A DNA stretch of 64,000 bases from Punica granatum (GCF_007655135.1 NC_045127.1:6395001-6459000); one strand, 5' to 3'; positions 24,391 through 36,309 are shown, counted from the first letter of the stretch. Notes: generated by a model not told the origin, from the sequence alone. Translations and numbers: made by a program.

Positions 24391-24475
<85 letters not shown>
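24382..24475. repeat. Poly-C tract (9 + 84 C)
   Basis: Nine C, one T, then 84 consecutive C. The long proline and glycine frames across it are artefacts of the homopolymer. It may be a real i-motif/G-quadruplex-capable run or an assembly artefact. Confidence 0.9.
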
Positions 24476-24477
<2 letters not shown>

Positions 24478-24479
24478 TC

Positions 24480-25240
24480 TTCTTCATGCAATTGTTTTTT
24501 TTTTTTAAATAACAGCCTATTTAATTTTTAGAAAACCAATTGTCACTTTTCATCTCTATAATTTCTTCTCTTTTTAAAAAATTATTTCTCCAACTTACCC
24601 AAAAAAATTATTTCTCCATACAAAATTATATATGCATATTTGCTGATATTAAAGTTAGAAAATTGTAATTTGTTGTAAATCAATCACTAATTTAGTATTT
24701 ATGCTCAAATCTTGTGGAAAATAAATGATGATAACAAAATAAAAAAAGAATAGTCGTGAATTAAATATTAGAAAAGAAAATAATCGACTAATGAAAGTTG
24801 GAGAATTAAAAAAGAGCTTTTCTAATCAGTATACCAATTTGAATAGTGAAAAAGAAAATTTTCGTAGAAAATTCTATACAGTCAAACATTTTTTTTTTGT
24901 AGTTCTCTACTTTTTTGAAAACTTTCCCGAAAAAATCTCCAAAAATAAACATATGCCCTAATTTAAAAAAAAAATTCCAAAACGACCAAGTTTTGATGCC
25001 CCATATGGATCTTAACGTTCCAAGTCCGCATTTTTTGTCGGGGGCGAGATAGAAAATGGGACGGAGGGACTAACATGTACAAGATTTGCAGACGACAAGA
25101 CCAATTTGTCTAAGAAAAATTCTTTAGGACTACATTTTACAAGCAGTGTAATTTTCAGGGACCAAATGGTATGTTTTGTCACATATTTTCTGAGGGCGGA
25201 GAGAAAGAGAGCAGCTGTAGTTTGACTTTGACAAACCAGG
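24480..25240. other. Spacer upstream of RBSK
   Basis: AT-rich to about 25000, then more balanced sequence that probably carries the RBSK promoter and 5' UTR. No convincing TATA box was singled out. Confidence 0.4.
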
Positions 25241-25294
25241 GTGAAGCGAACAGCCCGAAGTGAGGTGAACGTCGCCGGAAAAGTTCCGGGAGCC

Positions 25295-27114
25295 ATGACA
25301 GCAGGAGCTTTCTCATCATCAAAACCCGGCAATCTCCTCTGCCAAACCCCTTATTTCACTCACCGCTCACCAAAGCTTTCCTTCCCTGATGTCTTCTTCC
25401 CACCGGATAATCGGAGGAATCGATTTCCGGCGGTTTCAGTGACATCCGAGAACTCCGCCGCAGACCTGCCGCCGCTGGTGGTTGTCGGGTCTGCGAACGC
25501 CGACATCTACGTAGAGATCGACCGTCTCCCGGGGGAGGGGGAGACGGTAGCGGCCAAGTCCGGCCTGAACCTAGCTGGTGGCAAGGGCGCGAACCAGGCG
25601 GCTTGCGGCGGCCGCCTCTCGTATCCGACATACTTCGTCGGCCAGATCGGCGACGACGCCAATGGGAGGCTGATCAGGGATGCGCTAGAGACCAGCGGCG
25701 GCGTCCGGCTGGATTACGTCGCGTCGGTCGGCGGCACCCCGACGGGGCACGCGGTAGTGATGCTGCTGGCGAACGGGGAGAACTCGATCATAATCGTGGG
25801 GGGCGCGAACATGTGCGGGTGGCCTAGCGTTCTGGGGGACGAGGAGGGTCTGGAGGTTGTGAAGAAGGCCGGAGTTGTCTTGCTTCAGAGGGAGATTCCT
25901 GATTCCGTTAACATTCAGGTCGCAAAGGTCAGTCCTCTATCATCTTTTTGTGCTTCATGTTTGAATGCTGATCTAATTTGCCTCTTCCACTGTCATGATC
26001 AGACTTCAAAGCCATACCTCTGAGTGAACTGAAGCTTCCGATATGTACATTGGCCATAATTGGTGATCATGTGTACAGGCTGCGAGGAGTGCGGGTGTTC
26101 CGGTCATCTTAGATGCTGGAGGAATGGACACGCCGATACCTCCTGAACTTTTGAGTTATGTTGATATCTTTAGCCCAAACGAATCTGAGCTTGCCCGTCT
26201 GACGGGAATGCCGACAGAATCTTTTGAAGATGTTGGCCGGGCTGTACGGAAGTTCCACGACATGGTACGTTCTACGGCCTTGAGAGTTTTGCGTTCTTTC
26301 TGACGTAAGATATCATTTGGTGCATAATATTGTCGGTATGACAATTTCTGGTTATGATTGTGACTGAGAGAATGCCAGCTACAAGTTCTAGCAAACTAGC
26401 AATGTCATCTGGTTTTTGATCTGTTTATTTGCCATCACCAGTGCTTTGCATTTAGGGAATTTTTTTGGGCAGTTGCTTGATTCCGTCAGATTTATGTAAA
26501 TGCTGCAAGTATTTGTTCCGTGACATCAAATTGTGAATGATGGCCGTGTTGATTGGTTTTGAGAACTAAGATACCTTTCTACTCTGGCCTAACTTTGTGT
26601 GCCTGCTGTTAAAACTATTGGTCGTTATGGCAGCAAAACCATTAGCTCTGTTGTGTTTTTTGCTATGAGACTTGAGAGAGAGACATCTGTTTCCAGGGAG
26701 TTAAGCAGGTCTTAGTGAAACTCGGGGCCAAAGGATCTGCCTTGTTTGTGGAAGGGGAAGAGCCGATCAAACAACCCATCATATCAGCTCCAAAGGTAGT
26801 CGATACGACTGGAGCTGGCGACACGTTCACTGCTGCGTTTGCTGTAGCTCTGGTTGAAGGCAAATCCAAGGGGGAGTGTCTGAGATTTGCTGGTAATCCT
26901 ACTTCTTTTTTTATTTTCCTAAAATCAATATCGAATTTTTTTGCCATTCTTTCATATCTTTAGAGTTGCGATGAGTTCTTTAAGAGAGTATTTCCGTGTA
27001 ATTTCAGCTGCTGCAGCTTCTCTGTGTGTTCAAGTGAAGGGAGCCATTCCTAGCATGCCTTCAAGGGAATCAGTAACGGGTCTTCTTCAGTCTCTCATCC
27101 ACAGTCCTGCTTAG
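25295..27114 (+). CDS. RBSK: Ribokinase, plastid-targeted type
   Basis: Phosphorylates ribose to ribose-5-phosphate using ATP, returning ribose from nucleoside breakdown to the pentose phosphate pool; the plant enzyme is plastidial. Four exons: 25295-25927, 26079-26264, 26697-26892, 27008-27114, all with GT/AG borders and consistent phase, giving 373 residues, close to the Arabidopsis enzyme's length. Residues 1 to about 55 are Ser/Pro/Arg-rich and look like a transit peptide. PfkB-family features are 'GSANADIYVEIDRLP' (65-79), 'GGKGANQA' (95-102), 'SPNESELARLTG' (exon 2) and the C-terminal signature 'DTTGAGDTFTAAFA' (309-322), whose GAGD aspartate is the catalytic base. An in-frame ATG at 25241 would add 18 residues. 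I chose 25295 because the sequence after it looks like a normal transit peptide. Confidence 0.93.
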
Positions 27115-28036
27115 CTATTCATTTTTTTTTTTTTCTATAATCTGAAGATGACGAACGACCGTGTAAACAAATAAATTAGGCGGACGATTTTGTCATCGAT
27201 GAATTCCTAAAATGAAGCGAAAGTTGGGATAGTTTTTTTGAATGGCATGAATGTTCGTGTCACTGTGGAATACTTCAAGCCCCTTGACTTCGAGTTCCGC
27301 GTGAAGAACATGCCGGTCATGAGATGTGCCCGGAAAATATAAAGCCTATTTCACAAACTAAGAATTCACGATGAAGGCCTATTTCGTAGGATGGATTATT
27401 TGTACAATGAAGTAGGATGGATTATTTGTGGAATGAAATGGTGTCAAATTATGTGGAGATTTCATTCCATTTCAATATATGCCGGACAGTTTTATAAGTC
27501 CTCCCCAAAACATAATATTATTATGGATTTAACCTCTAACAAGATGTGCTACTTTAAAGGTGAATATTTGGAAGGTCAATAGGAGGATGTCCCGTCACAA
27601 TGTGTCGAATGATAATTATTATGTTATTTAGTAATAAAGGTTTCACTTTTTAGGTTAATTCTATGTGCACGCGCTATAGTTTAATAAAATACCGCCTACC
27701 ACTCATACTTTATAAATATGACAATAATCCTCCTAATATAATTGTAAAATGGCACCTATGTGATGTCATGGGGAAATGTTTACTTATTTTTCTGATAAAA
27801 AAAGTTGTTATTTTTTAATGTAGTCAAACGCCTATTAGTAAGAAAATTATTCTTTAGTGAGATGAGACGTTTTTGGGAGGAGCTTATTAATACGAATACA
27901 ACAAAACTTTAGTTAAATAACTCTTCTTTTTTTTTGGCGCCAAAGCAAATTCTCTTATACAATAATTCTATTTTTTTTGCCAAAGCAAATTCTCTTAGCT
28001 CCTGAGCTCAGATTCATTCCTTCCACTGCCATGTTC
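27115..28036. other. Spacer between RBSK and the aquaporin gene
   Basis: The 3' flank of RBSK followed by AT-rich intergenic DNA. A small direct repeat ('gtaggatggattatttgt') occurs twice near 27387-27430. No gene recognised. Confidence 0.4.
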
Positions 28037-28078
28037 CTAAGGTTCAGCTTTTCCATAGAGTTGATTATCGAACATGAC
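28037..28078 (-). other. Displaced former C-terminal codons of the aquaporin
   Basis: Read on the minus strand directly after the target-site copy at 28079-28086, this stretch is 13 sense codons ('VMFDNQLYGKAEP') followed by TAG. It is in frame with the aquaporin reading frame if the MITE at 28087-28642 is removed. It is therefore inferred to be the ancestral end of that protein, now cut off because translation stops inside the MITE. Confidence 0.65.
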
Positions 28079-28086
28079 GTTGGTAG

Positions 28087-28642
28087 CATTGTTATCAGAA
28101 CCGGACCGGACCGGCCGGTTCGACCGGTCGGACCGGGAACCGGCACCAAGTCCGGTCCGGTTCGCCTAAAAACCGAAATGGCAGCTTTGAACCGCCGGAC
28201 CCATTGAACCGGCCGGTTTTAAGCAAAATTTCATTAAACCGGCCGGTTCTATGGGTTTTTATGGGTTTCCTATTTAATGTAAAAATTGGTTGGTTGTGTA
28301 AAGATTTGAACTCATGACCTCTTACTTTTCATATTAGCATACTACCAACCAAGCCACCACCACTTTTTTGTTCTTTTAACTCTACTTTTAAGTACTTATT
28401 AAAATAAAATATTTATTTTGAAGTAAGAAATATTAAATATAGATACTTTCTTATACTATTGTTATATTTCTTTAAAATCATCATACTTTTATCTTAATTA
28501 TCATAATTTTTTTAATAATATGAATATTTATTTTATTTTAAATAAACGAGCGGTCCGACCCATCGAACCCCCGGTTGGACCCATAAACCCATGACCCCGT
28601 ACCCCTTCCGGTTCATCATCCGGTCCGGTTCTGATAACACTG
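28087..28642. mobile_element. hAT-type MITE in the aquaporin gene
   Basis: 556 bp. The terminal inverted repeats start 'cattgttatcagaaccgg' (left) and, as complement of the right end, 'cagtgttatcagaaccgg'. An exact 8-bp target-site duplication 'gttggtag' lies at 28079-28086 and 28643-28650, typical of hAT elements. Ends are rich in ACCGG words and the interior is AT-rich. About 28300-28365 on the minus strand resembles a tRNA-derived SINE head ('tggcttggttggtag' then 'catgagttcaaatc'). There is no transposase. Confidence 0.85.
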
Positions 28643-29911
28643 GTTGGTAGTCTCGTCGTCTCTCTCGGTTTGTGGCTCTCGGAGGATGCCGTATACCAAC
28701 GCTGCTGCCAAACCGCCGACAACAGGGGACACCATGAAGACCCAAAGATTCTTGTACTCTCCAGAGACGATAGCAGGGCCGACACTCCTTGCAGGGTTCA
28801 TCGAAGCTCCAGTTATCGGCCTGCAAGCAACACTTGGTCTTGAGACTTGAAGATGGAGAAACAATTGCGTTACTTTCAACTTAAACCTTTTAGAGAAACC
28901 GGTCTGTTAATACTCGAGTTAGCGCATATTGCGATACAATTCATAGTTTATCACTTTGTTTACCCGGCAATCATAACGTTGAACATCACGGTGCCACCAA
29001 TTGCAGCTCCGGACGAGCCTTTACTCTGCAACCAATGAGGCCAAAGTTGGAATTGATTCGGGCATTGTTACGTCACAGCAAATTCATGCTTGTGTATGGA
29101 ACTAGATTGAGGACTGTTGTCTTACAGCTCGGGGATCAGTAGCGACCCCGCAGATAGTGAACACCAAAAAGAAGGTGATTATGAATTCCCATGCGATGGC
29201 TTCGAGATCAGTAGTCGTATCCTTGTACTGAGTTGCCATTGCCTTGATGTTGCTGTCCGGGCCATGAAACAGCGCTCTCAGGGTGAGGCTCGCCCCCATT
29301 GCACCGAGGAACTGACACAAAATATACATTGGCGTCTGCTAGGGCCCAAAATATGAAAGAGAAAACAAGAGTTCAGCCATTATTAGTTAAACTGGAAAAT
29401 CTCTCGAGAGAAAAAGAATGAGTGCATCAGAAGACAGTTAAAAGCTTACGAGTTTCCATGAGAGTTGCCGGGAAGCGGCTAATGAGATGGTGACAGCAGG
29501 ATTAAAATGGCCGCCCGAGATGTGCCCGACTGCATATATCATGACCATCAGAACTAGTCCCCAGACCAGTCCGATTCCCACGATCGTGAGGCTCTGTATC
29601 TGGTTCACAAGAGCAGCTCCACACCCCGCAAAGATGAGAACGTAAGTGCCTACCAGCTCTGCAACTAACTGAACTCGCGATATCACCAAAGGAAGTTGGA
29701 TTAATCAGAACGCCAACAGAGGGTACTGAATAACTATATCGCATTTTTCCTCGAAAAAGAATACCTTTTGGAAGTTCGAGGGCAATGCAATGGCAGCTGA
29801 GGATAATTTGTGGGGCCGGGGCCGATTACGCTTCACTTCCTCCATGATAGAGTGGTTGGTGGGTAGCTCGTGTTTTGGAGAGACAATGGTAATGGAAGGC
29901 GAGCTATCCAT
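28616..29911 (-). CDS. NIP-type aquaporin (nodulin 26-like intrinsic protein)
   Basis: A six-helix membrane channel for water, glycerol or small metalloids. Five exons: 29911-29765, 29668-29450, 29335-29126, 29025-28964, 28820-28616, with GT/AG borders, giving 280 residues. Both NPA boxes are present: 'SGGHFNPAVT' (Asn105) and 'ITGASMNPAR' (Asn221). Selectivity-filter residues I can place are Trp85 in helix 2, Ile near 201 in helix 5, and Ala/Arg after the second NPA, consistent with the NIP I subgroup. The exon pattern, including a tiny 62-bp exon 4, is typical of NIPs. The last eight residues (QCYQNRTG) and the TGA stop lie inside a hAT MITE. The insertion replaced an older 13-residue tail that is still readable beyond the element. 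Confidence 0.92.
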
Positions 29912-29989
29912 TGAAGGAGCACTTATTAGTAATCCAGGGAGTGTGATGGCATCTCCTTATAGTTCGAGAACGTAGAACGTTGTTTTGTT

Positions 29990-30135
29990 TATTGGAGGTG
30001 ACGACTCGTTCATCGAAAAAGAAATATTTGGCCTTTGTCCTCATAAGTTTCGCAAACGTTCAGTTTATTGGAGGTGATGACTCGTCCATCGAAAAAGAGA
30101 TATTTGGCCTTTGTCCTCGCAAGCTTCCCGATCCC
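29990..30135. repeat. 76-bp direct tandem repeat
   Basis: Two adjacent copies with a 76-bp period, each containing 'attggaggtgacgactcg' or its variant and 'atatttggcctttgtcctc'. They lie in the spacer upstream of the aquaporin gene, possibly within its promoter. Confidence 0.8.
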
Positions 30136-30674
30136 GAGAATCCGAGTTCATTATCTTGAAGTCATTTTCGAAGATAGGCCTGCTTGCTTTGTTTTTCTGG
30201 GATTGTCATTCTGTTCCTCCATGAACAGGAATAAACGGCAAGCCCAGCGGCTTATGCAATTCAGACAGAGGAGAAATACGACTGGATAACAGAATCAGCA
30301 CAGAGAATAATTCAAGCCGTGTATAATTATAATTGTGAGTCAAAAACGACTGTTTTACTCGGTCCACAAGCAAGACAAATGAGAAATCGACCACTGAAGC
30401 ATCTAGAGGATCTAATCTATGAATGGCACTGTCATAAAAACATCAACTAGCACGGGAGACTTTGGAAGCCCACCTTCGGATAATCATTCATGTTCATGTG
30501 AAAAAGCGCGAGCGCATCGAATCTTGGATAAATAGTACGATCGAAAAACGAAATCTGTAGATAAGAAAGATTACAAAGAAAGTTATAAACTGCTGATCCC
30601 TTTCTATCTTTCTAGTCTTGTCCAGAAGCAACTTGATGTCGTACATTTCAAAGAAAAGGGAATCAGTCGAGTCA
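30136..30674. other. Spacer between aquaporin 5' end and CSU1 3' end
   Basis: Holds the aquaporin upstream region and the presumed 3' UTR of the minus-strand RING gene. No additional gene recognised. Confidence 0.4.
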
Positions 30675-31957
30675 TCAGGTCTTTGTTGCTGGCCTAACCA
30701 GCCCTAACCCAGACCCACTTCCCAAATGCTTGAAATCCTTAGCTTCGAGATGATCTCCATGACCAGCGAATCCCGTCCCTCCTTTCTCAAGGTTCACCAA
30801 GTTTCTCTCTTTACAGGGTTTGTTGCAGACGAGACAAACCTTATCAACCACAACAAACTTCTCGGCACATTTCTTGCAGTAGACATGCCCACAGGAGCTG
30901 ATAGCCGAGAGAGCCAGAGTGTTGGTAAGGGTGACCTTGCAGCTCGGGCAGATATAAGTTTGATCCAGAGAGCTCGAGCTCTTCGTGTCGCTGCTGTCCT
31001 CTGAGAAATGGATCGGGAAGAGGGACTTGAGCTTCAGCTTCTCCTTGCCTTCCGGGCAGATTGTACTGGTCAATGGGGCATCCACCTTCATAGGCGCTTC
31101 TGGAGTTGCAGAAGGGAGCCAAAATGCTTTCATCGTACGGAGGGCTTCCGCTTCATAAGAAGTAGCCTTCACACTGTTCGCCCCGTGAAAGCCATTCTTG
31201 TCTCGGCCATGGCTTCTGTCACTCGACTGAGGAACCGCACCGTGGTTCTGCTGATCAAACGCTTCAAGCTCTCGGGCTTTTTGCATTATCAGCTTCTCTT
31301 CTTCCTCGTCTTTCTCCTGCTTCTGCTGAGCAGCGTATGCGGCTAACTTCCTGTCATCATTAGAGCAAGTTTTTAGAGCAATCCAAGCAGTTAAATCTAG
31401 GGTTAACAAATCTCTGATTACTCTGAACCATGGAATTGAACAATCACCAATCGAGTATCGGACATGGAAATCCATCACTATCATGAAACCAGACAACCAT
31501 CCCTGCATTGATACAGCCCGGAACTCGCAATTTCCTATCATATTTCATTCCCAGCAGAATCAAAAACTCGCCACCGATACAGCTGATGCAAATTTCAAAA
31601 CTTTGTGTACAAAAACCAAAATTCAACCCAGCGAGCACATCCAACCGACCGCAATTGGACAGAACATCAGGGGAAAAGCAAACAACCTCAAGAATTCCGT
31701 AGGGAAAACCAATCGAACCTTTGGATGTCCTTCTTCTGAGCCAAGAGACACTCGAGGATGCACTCTTTGCAGAAGACGTGGCCCTTCTGGCAGCACATGG
31801 GGTCGATGAAGGGCTTGAGGCAAAGGCAGCAGGCGTCGAAGGGCTTGATCGAGTCTTTGCCGAGCCTCTCCCTCTGGGTCCCGTACCCGAGCTTCCGCTT
31901 CTCATCGTACGTGAAGAAGGCGAGGTCATTGTTGTTCTTCGAGTGCCTCTGAGGCAT
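30675..31957 (-). CDS. CSU1: NOSIP-family RING/U-box E3 ligase, CSU1-like
   Basis: Two exons (31957-31719, 31350-30675) encode 304 residues. The N-terminal zf-NOSIP module has Cys43, Cys44, Cys46, Cys55, Cys56, His60, Cys63, Cys66 and Cys70 ('CCQKGHVFCKECILECLL'). The conserved start MPQRHSKNNNDLAFFTYDEK is the family hallmark. Residues about 80-112 form a charged coiled coil ('QEKDEEEEKL'). A C-terminal RING-like finger uses Cys214, Cys217, Cys233, His235, Cys238, Cys241, Cys252 and Cys255. The Arabidopsis relative CSU1 (COP1 suppressor 1) is a nuclear E3 ligase that lowers COP1 levels in dark-grown seedlings; animal NOSIP is an E3 and splicing-associated factor. The same role is inferred from similarity. 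The phase-2 intron at the start of the coiled coil fits the family. Confidence 0.93.
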
Positions 31958-32014
31958 TGTGCTTTCCCCTCTTCTGGATCGATCGGATCAAATCGGAGGA
32001 GTCAATCGGAGCAG

Positions 32015-32035
32015 AGCAATAAAACCCTAATCCTT
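32015..32035. promoter_or_regulatory. Telo-box near the CSU1 5' end
   Basis: 'aaaaccctaatcc', about 60 bp upstream of the CSU1-like start codon. Telo-boxes (AAACCCTA) are common near transcription starts of plant housekeeping genes. It probably lies within the 5' UTR or core promoter. Confidence 0.45.
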
Positions 32036-32159
32036 ATGGAATTGAGCTGAGGGATAATTGCTCTCGAAACGTTTCTTTCTTTACTGCGTGTTCTTGTCGG
32101 TTAATTTAGGCAAACAGGTCCTTCCTTTTTAAAAATCTTCCGTTTTAGTCCTTGAACTT

Positions 32160-32362
32160 TAATGTTTCGTTTGATTTTGCAGTTAAAATCACAAAATTTT
32201 AACTTTAACTTTAACTCAACACACTACACAGCAAAAATTTTACATTTCTCAAGTAAAAAATTTTAACTTTAACTTTAACTTTAACTCAACACACTACATA
32301 ATCATTTGTTATTTTCCACAATCAAAATCAAAATTACTTTAACTCTGAAACCAAACGCACCA
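32160..32362. mobile_element. MITE of the TTTAAC-rich family
   Basis: Ends resemble 'gtttcgtttgatttt' and 'gaaaccaaacgcacc'. The interior repeats 'aactttaac' and 'ctcaacacactacac', as in the 18.5 kb pair. It lies between the divergent CSU1 and PP2C genes. Confidence 0.6.
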
Positions 32363-33836
32363 ATTAATGTTTTCTAATGCGATCCATAAACTCCAATATC
32401 TTTTTTTTCTCTAAACGAACGGTCCAATCAGACCATCTACGCCGGTTAGAGCACGTCCAAAAAATTTACTTTCCACATGTTCCCAAGAGCTAATACCTTT
32501 TCTTTTTTTATATACGGTTACCGACGACTAATACTGTAAGAATAAAGGGACACACTCTTATTACATAAAACTAATCTCTAATTGTTATACATTCATTTTA
32601 TTTGTCTCGTTGAAATTCATCTATCTTGATATTTTCTGATGACACTACGAGGTGTTTTCAACATATTGATCAAAATTAATTATCGTTCAAGCATCCCTGA
32701 TATTTTAACCATTACAAAAGAAATTCTCAATTTCACCCGAAAGTTTTTTTTTCTTTTTGACAGAACTCACGGCCATAATTTTATCTTTGTAATTTTCGTG
32801 GCCTTCACCAGCCTAAATTTTGATAAAAACGCGTACCACCAATATTCCTATATATTGACTTCTCTGAGTTCTAAGTTAGTTTATTTGCATGGACAACATC
32901 CGAAAACAGCTACATATTGTTTCGGGTAACGTTTTGGATTGGACAAGAAATAACAGCTATATATTGTTTCCGATGCGCTAATGGTCGGATAAACTCGACC
33001 GACTGAAAACTATCGGGACAGAGACTCATTCAACTCTTGCAACAACAAAAATGGAATTTGCTAAGGTCGGAAGTCATTCGATTCGGTGAGAACATAAATG
33101 GATGAATAATTATAGTACAAGAAAAAAGAAAAAAAGAAACCCATTAAGGAAAAAGAGAGGCATTAGAAGCAGACCAGAACAGTGGAAAACAAGCCCCGAG
33201 TCAACGCCAAGGAAGGAGCAATGGCCTTTCTTGCAGCCTTTTCCTTTGTTCCTTAATATATATATATGCATATATACAACATATACATACACGCCTGCTT
33301 TTCCATCCTTTCTTTCCCGTCACAGCGAAGACTTCCACAACAGTTCATAGGATCGCAAAAATATATATATAAAACCTGAATTCTCTCACAGCACCCTTTC
33401 GATGATTCCTTCTTCTGGGATTTATAATATATTTCTTTAAAAATTTCGTGATTTTGGGTGCTGTTTATATGCAGCTTCCCTTTTGGAAAAGGTCTTGATT
33501 GATTGTTCACTCTTATCATCCTCTTCTACCCCCGTTCACCCTCACACCCCATCTTATTCAAATTGCTTGTTCAAGCTGACGAAGGAGAACAAGAATTGCA
33601 AGCTTCTTCTGATTGGTCGGGGTAAGTAAGACCAGGTCCTTCTGAGGTCGACCCTTGATTCTTTAGGGTTTGATCTTTTTTCAGCCTGTAGTGATGGAGC
33701 TCGTGATTTGATGGTGCAGCTTCTTTCGAGGTTTGGGACGTGGGTTTGATGCAGAAATTTCGATTGGAGCTGGAATTTTTGTGAAAGTCGGTGACTTTTT
33801 TGCTCCACGAGTTGGAGTTCGAGGTGGAGAACTTCC
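32363..33836. other. Upstream region of the PP2C gene
   Basis: AT-rich DNA, then presumed promoter and 5' UTR of the PP2C gene. There is a (TA)n-like patch at about 33255-33290. The pyrimidine-rich stretch 33500-33590 suggests leader sequence. No other gene recognised. Confidence 0.45.
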
Positions 33837-36309
33837 ATGGATAAGTTATGCTGTTTCAACGGTTCCAATCCTCAGGTAGGAGATACGGCTTTTAGCTTTC
33901 TGCGGTTTTGAATCAAAAGCTGCACCGTTGTGGTCCCGCTGCTTTAGCCGAGGCTCTAACCAGAGATACTGTTTAATTGCCTGCTTGTCAAACATATTAT
34001 TATTAGTCCGGCCTTAAGGTGTTTCGGAGGTTTCGATTTAGATGTTTCTTCGGTGTTGTATGCGATTGTAATCAATCCTGTGATTCGAGACTGAGTGTGA
34101 ATGGGCTGATGGGTAGTTGATCCCCTTTGAACCAGACTTTCTGCTGGAATTATCTTGTGGAGGTTGTACTGAATTTGTGCCCCTTCACCTGACTTGGATA
34201 TTCCCAGTTCTTTCTGGGGATGGCCGCCTGTGATCCAAGGCTTCTCTTTTTGTTCTGTATTCTTGAATATCAAGTTACTAGTTAATACTGCTTTGTACAT
34301 GCTGCCTTCTCGATTTGTATAATTTGTTCCAATCATTTTTTTTCTGGCCTGTTGAAATTCGGATTTAAACTATTTCAAATCTTAAAGCATGTATTTTCAT
34401 GGCTTATGTAATCGGGTGCTTAGTTGTGTTGAGTACGTTTTTGGTCTCCAAGTCTCTCTTTCTAGTTTACTTCGCTCTGTCTCGTTAGGTTCTTCCCTAG
34501 TTTCTTGCTTTTGTTGCTTTGTGTTTCTTGAATCATATGGTACCCAAAAGGTCATTTGTTGAATCTCACATTCTTATCTTTAGCCTGTTGGAGGGAAATC
34601 ATCTTCTGCCTCGGGTAAGGGAAGAAGCCACGAGGGAAGCATCAAGTATGGGTTCAGCCTAGTTAAAGGCAAAGCTAATCATCCCATGGAGGATTATCAT
34701 GTAGCGAAGTTTGTGCAGAAACAAGGTCGCGAACTCGGCCTCTTTGCCATTTATGATGGCCATTTGGGTGATAGCGTGCCTGCTTACCTACAGAAGCATC
34801 TCTTTTCCAATATTCTAAAGGAGGTGAGGGTTTTACTAAAATTGATCGTGCATGATCCTAATATTTCAAGGTTGAAACAGGGACTTGGAAGCTGAGAGAG
34901 GTGGTTGCCTGTAAATTCCGGAAAATGGATCCTTTGTCGTTGTCTGAAGTTCATAAGCAGAACTGGAAATTTTATTTTATGATAATTGGGCTGTCGATAT
35001 AAGTCAAAACTTTTGTCCCAAGAGTGCCCTTTTTTTTGCTTAATAAAAGCAGGTGCAGAGGATCTCTATCCTTTTTTCTTTCTTTTTTGGCTGAGAAGAG
35101 GATCTCTATCCTTTACCTAATTCCTCGCATGTGTAATGAAATTCTCATGTAGCCTCTAGGATCCTATCAAAATTTGGTAAAACGTATGGCCATCACTGAA
35201 TGATCCAAAATCCTAGCCCTTTCTCCAATGAAGTTCTGCATTCTTTCTTTATACCTATCCTGACAATTGTGTGTATGTGTAATCTGCTAATTTGACTGGT
35301 ACAGGAAGAGTTCTGGGTCAACCCTGTTGGGTCCATCTCTAAAGCATATCAGATGACAGACAAGTCGATCCTCTCTCATAGCTCTGACCTGGGCCATGGG
35401 GGATCCACTGCTGTGACTGCGATTATTGTAAACGGCCGAAGCCTCTGGGTTGCTAATGTTGGAGATTCGAGAGCAGTTCTTTCAAAAGGGGGTCAAGCTA
35501 TACAGATGAGCATAGACCATGAGCCAAGTACAGAGCGAGGCAGCATCGAAGATAGAGGCGGCTTCGTATCAAATATGCCAGGTTCTTTCTTGAAACTATC
35601 TCATAGTTAATTTAGCTTGTAATTTTTATGTTGGCTTCTTAAACGGTTCAAGTATTTGCTTCAAGTTCATATTATGAGTTAAAGCACACTTGTTGAGAAG
35701 TTCAGGAGCCCATTATATCTCTGTGATTCTTTGGGTTTTGCTCGAAGTGGGGATCAAAAACCTTTCAGCTTATTGGAGATCTGGTTAGGTCAAGAATTGA
35801 TGATGGTAATTGCATGTTGCCAGGAGATGTCCCAAGAGTTAATGGGCAGCTTGCAGTTTCTCGTGCTTTCGGAGATAAGGGTCTGAAAACGCATCTCCGC
35901 TCTGATCCAGACATTCAAACTGCTGATATTGACGGCACCACTGATCTCTTAATCATTGCAAGTGATGGTCTCTGGAAGGTAATACCTTCCACCTCTGAAA
36001 CTCAAAGACATTTTTCTTTTTTCTTTTACCGCTCGAAAGTTGTCCCGGTTTTCCATTTCCTTTTCTGGAAAATGGTTTGGAAAACCGAATACAAAAATGT
36101 CATATTGCCCTCCAAAGTAAATTATGAAAACATGCAAAACTCGTTTCTGCTGTGCCATGTTTCCTCAGGTGATGGAGAATCAAGAGGCAGTCGAGATTGC
36201 AAGAAAGATCAAAGACCCGCATATGGCAGCGAAGCAGTTAACAGCCGAGGCACTTCAGAGAGACAGTAAAGATGATATATCCTGCATTGTTGTTAGATTC
36301 AGAGGATAA
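33837..36309 (+). CDS. PAPP2C: Protein phosphatase 2C, PAPP2C-like
   Basis: A Mg/Mn-dependent Ser/Thr phosphatase of the plant PP2C group related to Arabidopsis PAPP2C, a phytochrome-associated phosphatase. Five exons: 33837-33875, 34584-34823, 35305-35581, 35824-35978, 36169-36309, giving 283 residues (the family is about 280). The first exon is only 13 codons (MDKLCCFNGSNPQ). It was chosen because the Cys-Cys start and the following 'GKGRSHEGSIKYGFSLVKG' match the family and the junction is phase 0. Metal-site and catalytic motifs are 'MEDYH', 'LFAIYDGHLGDSVP', 'GGSTAVTAI', 'NVGDSRAVL', 'EDRGGFVSN', 'RVNGQLAVSRAFGDKGLKT', 'IIASDGLWKV' and 'SKDDISCIVVRF'. All key aspartates are present, so it should be active. 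The long first intron (about 0.7 kb) is usual for a gene with a short 5' exon. Confidence 0.93.

Noticed and set aside
24260..24508. Poly-glycine and poly-proline open frames
   Set aside because: They are translations of the poly-C homopolymer and carry no other coding evidence.
28299..28365. Possible tRNA gene inside the MITE
   Set aside because: A/B-box-like words are present but acceptor stem pairing is not; tRNA-derived SINE head at most.
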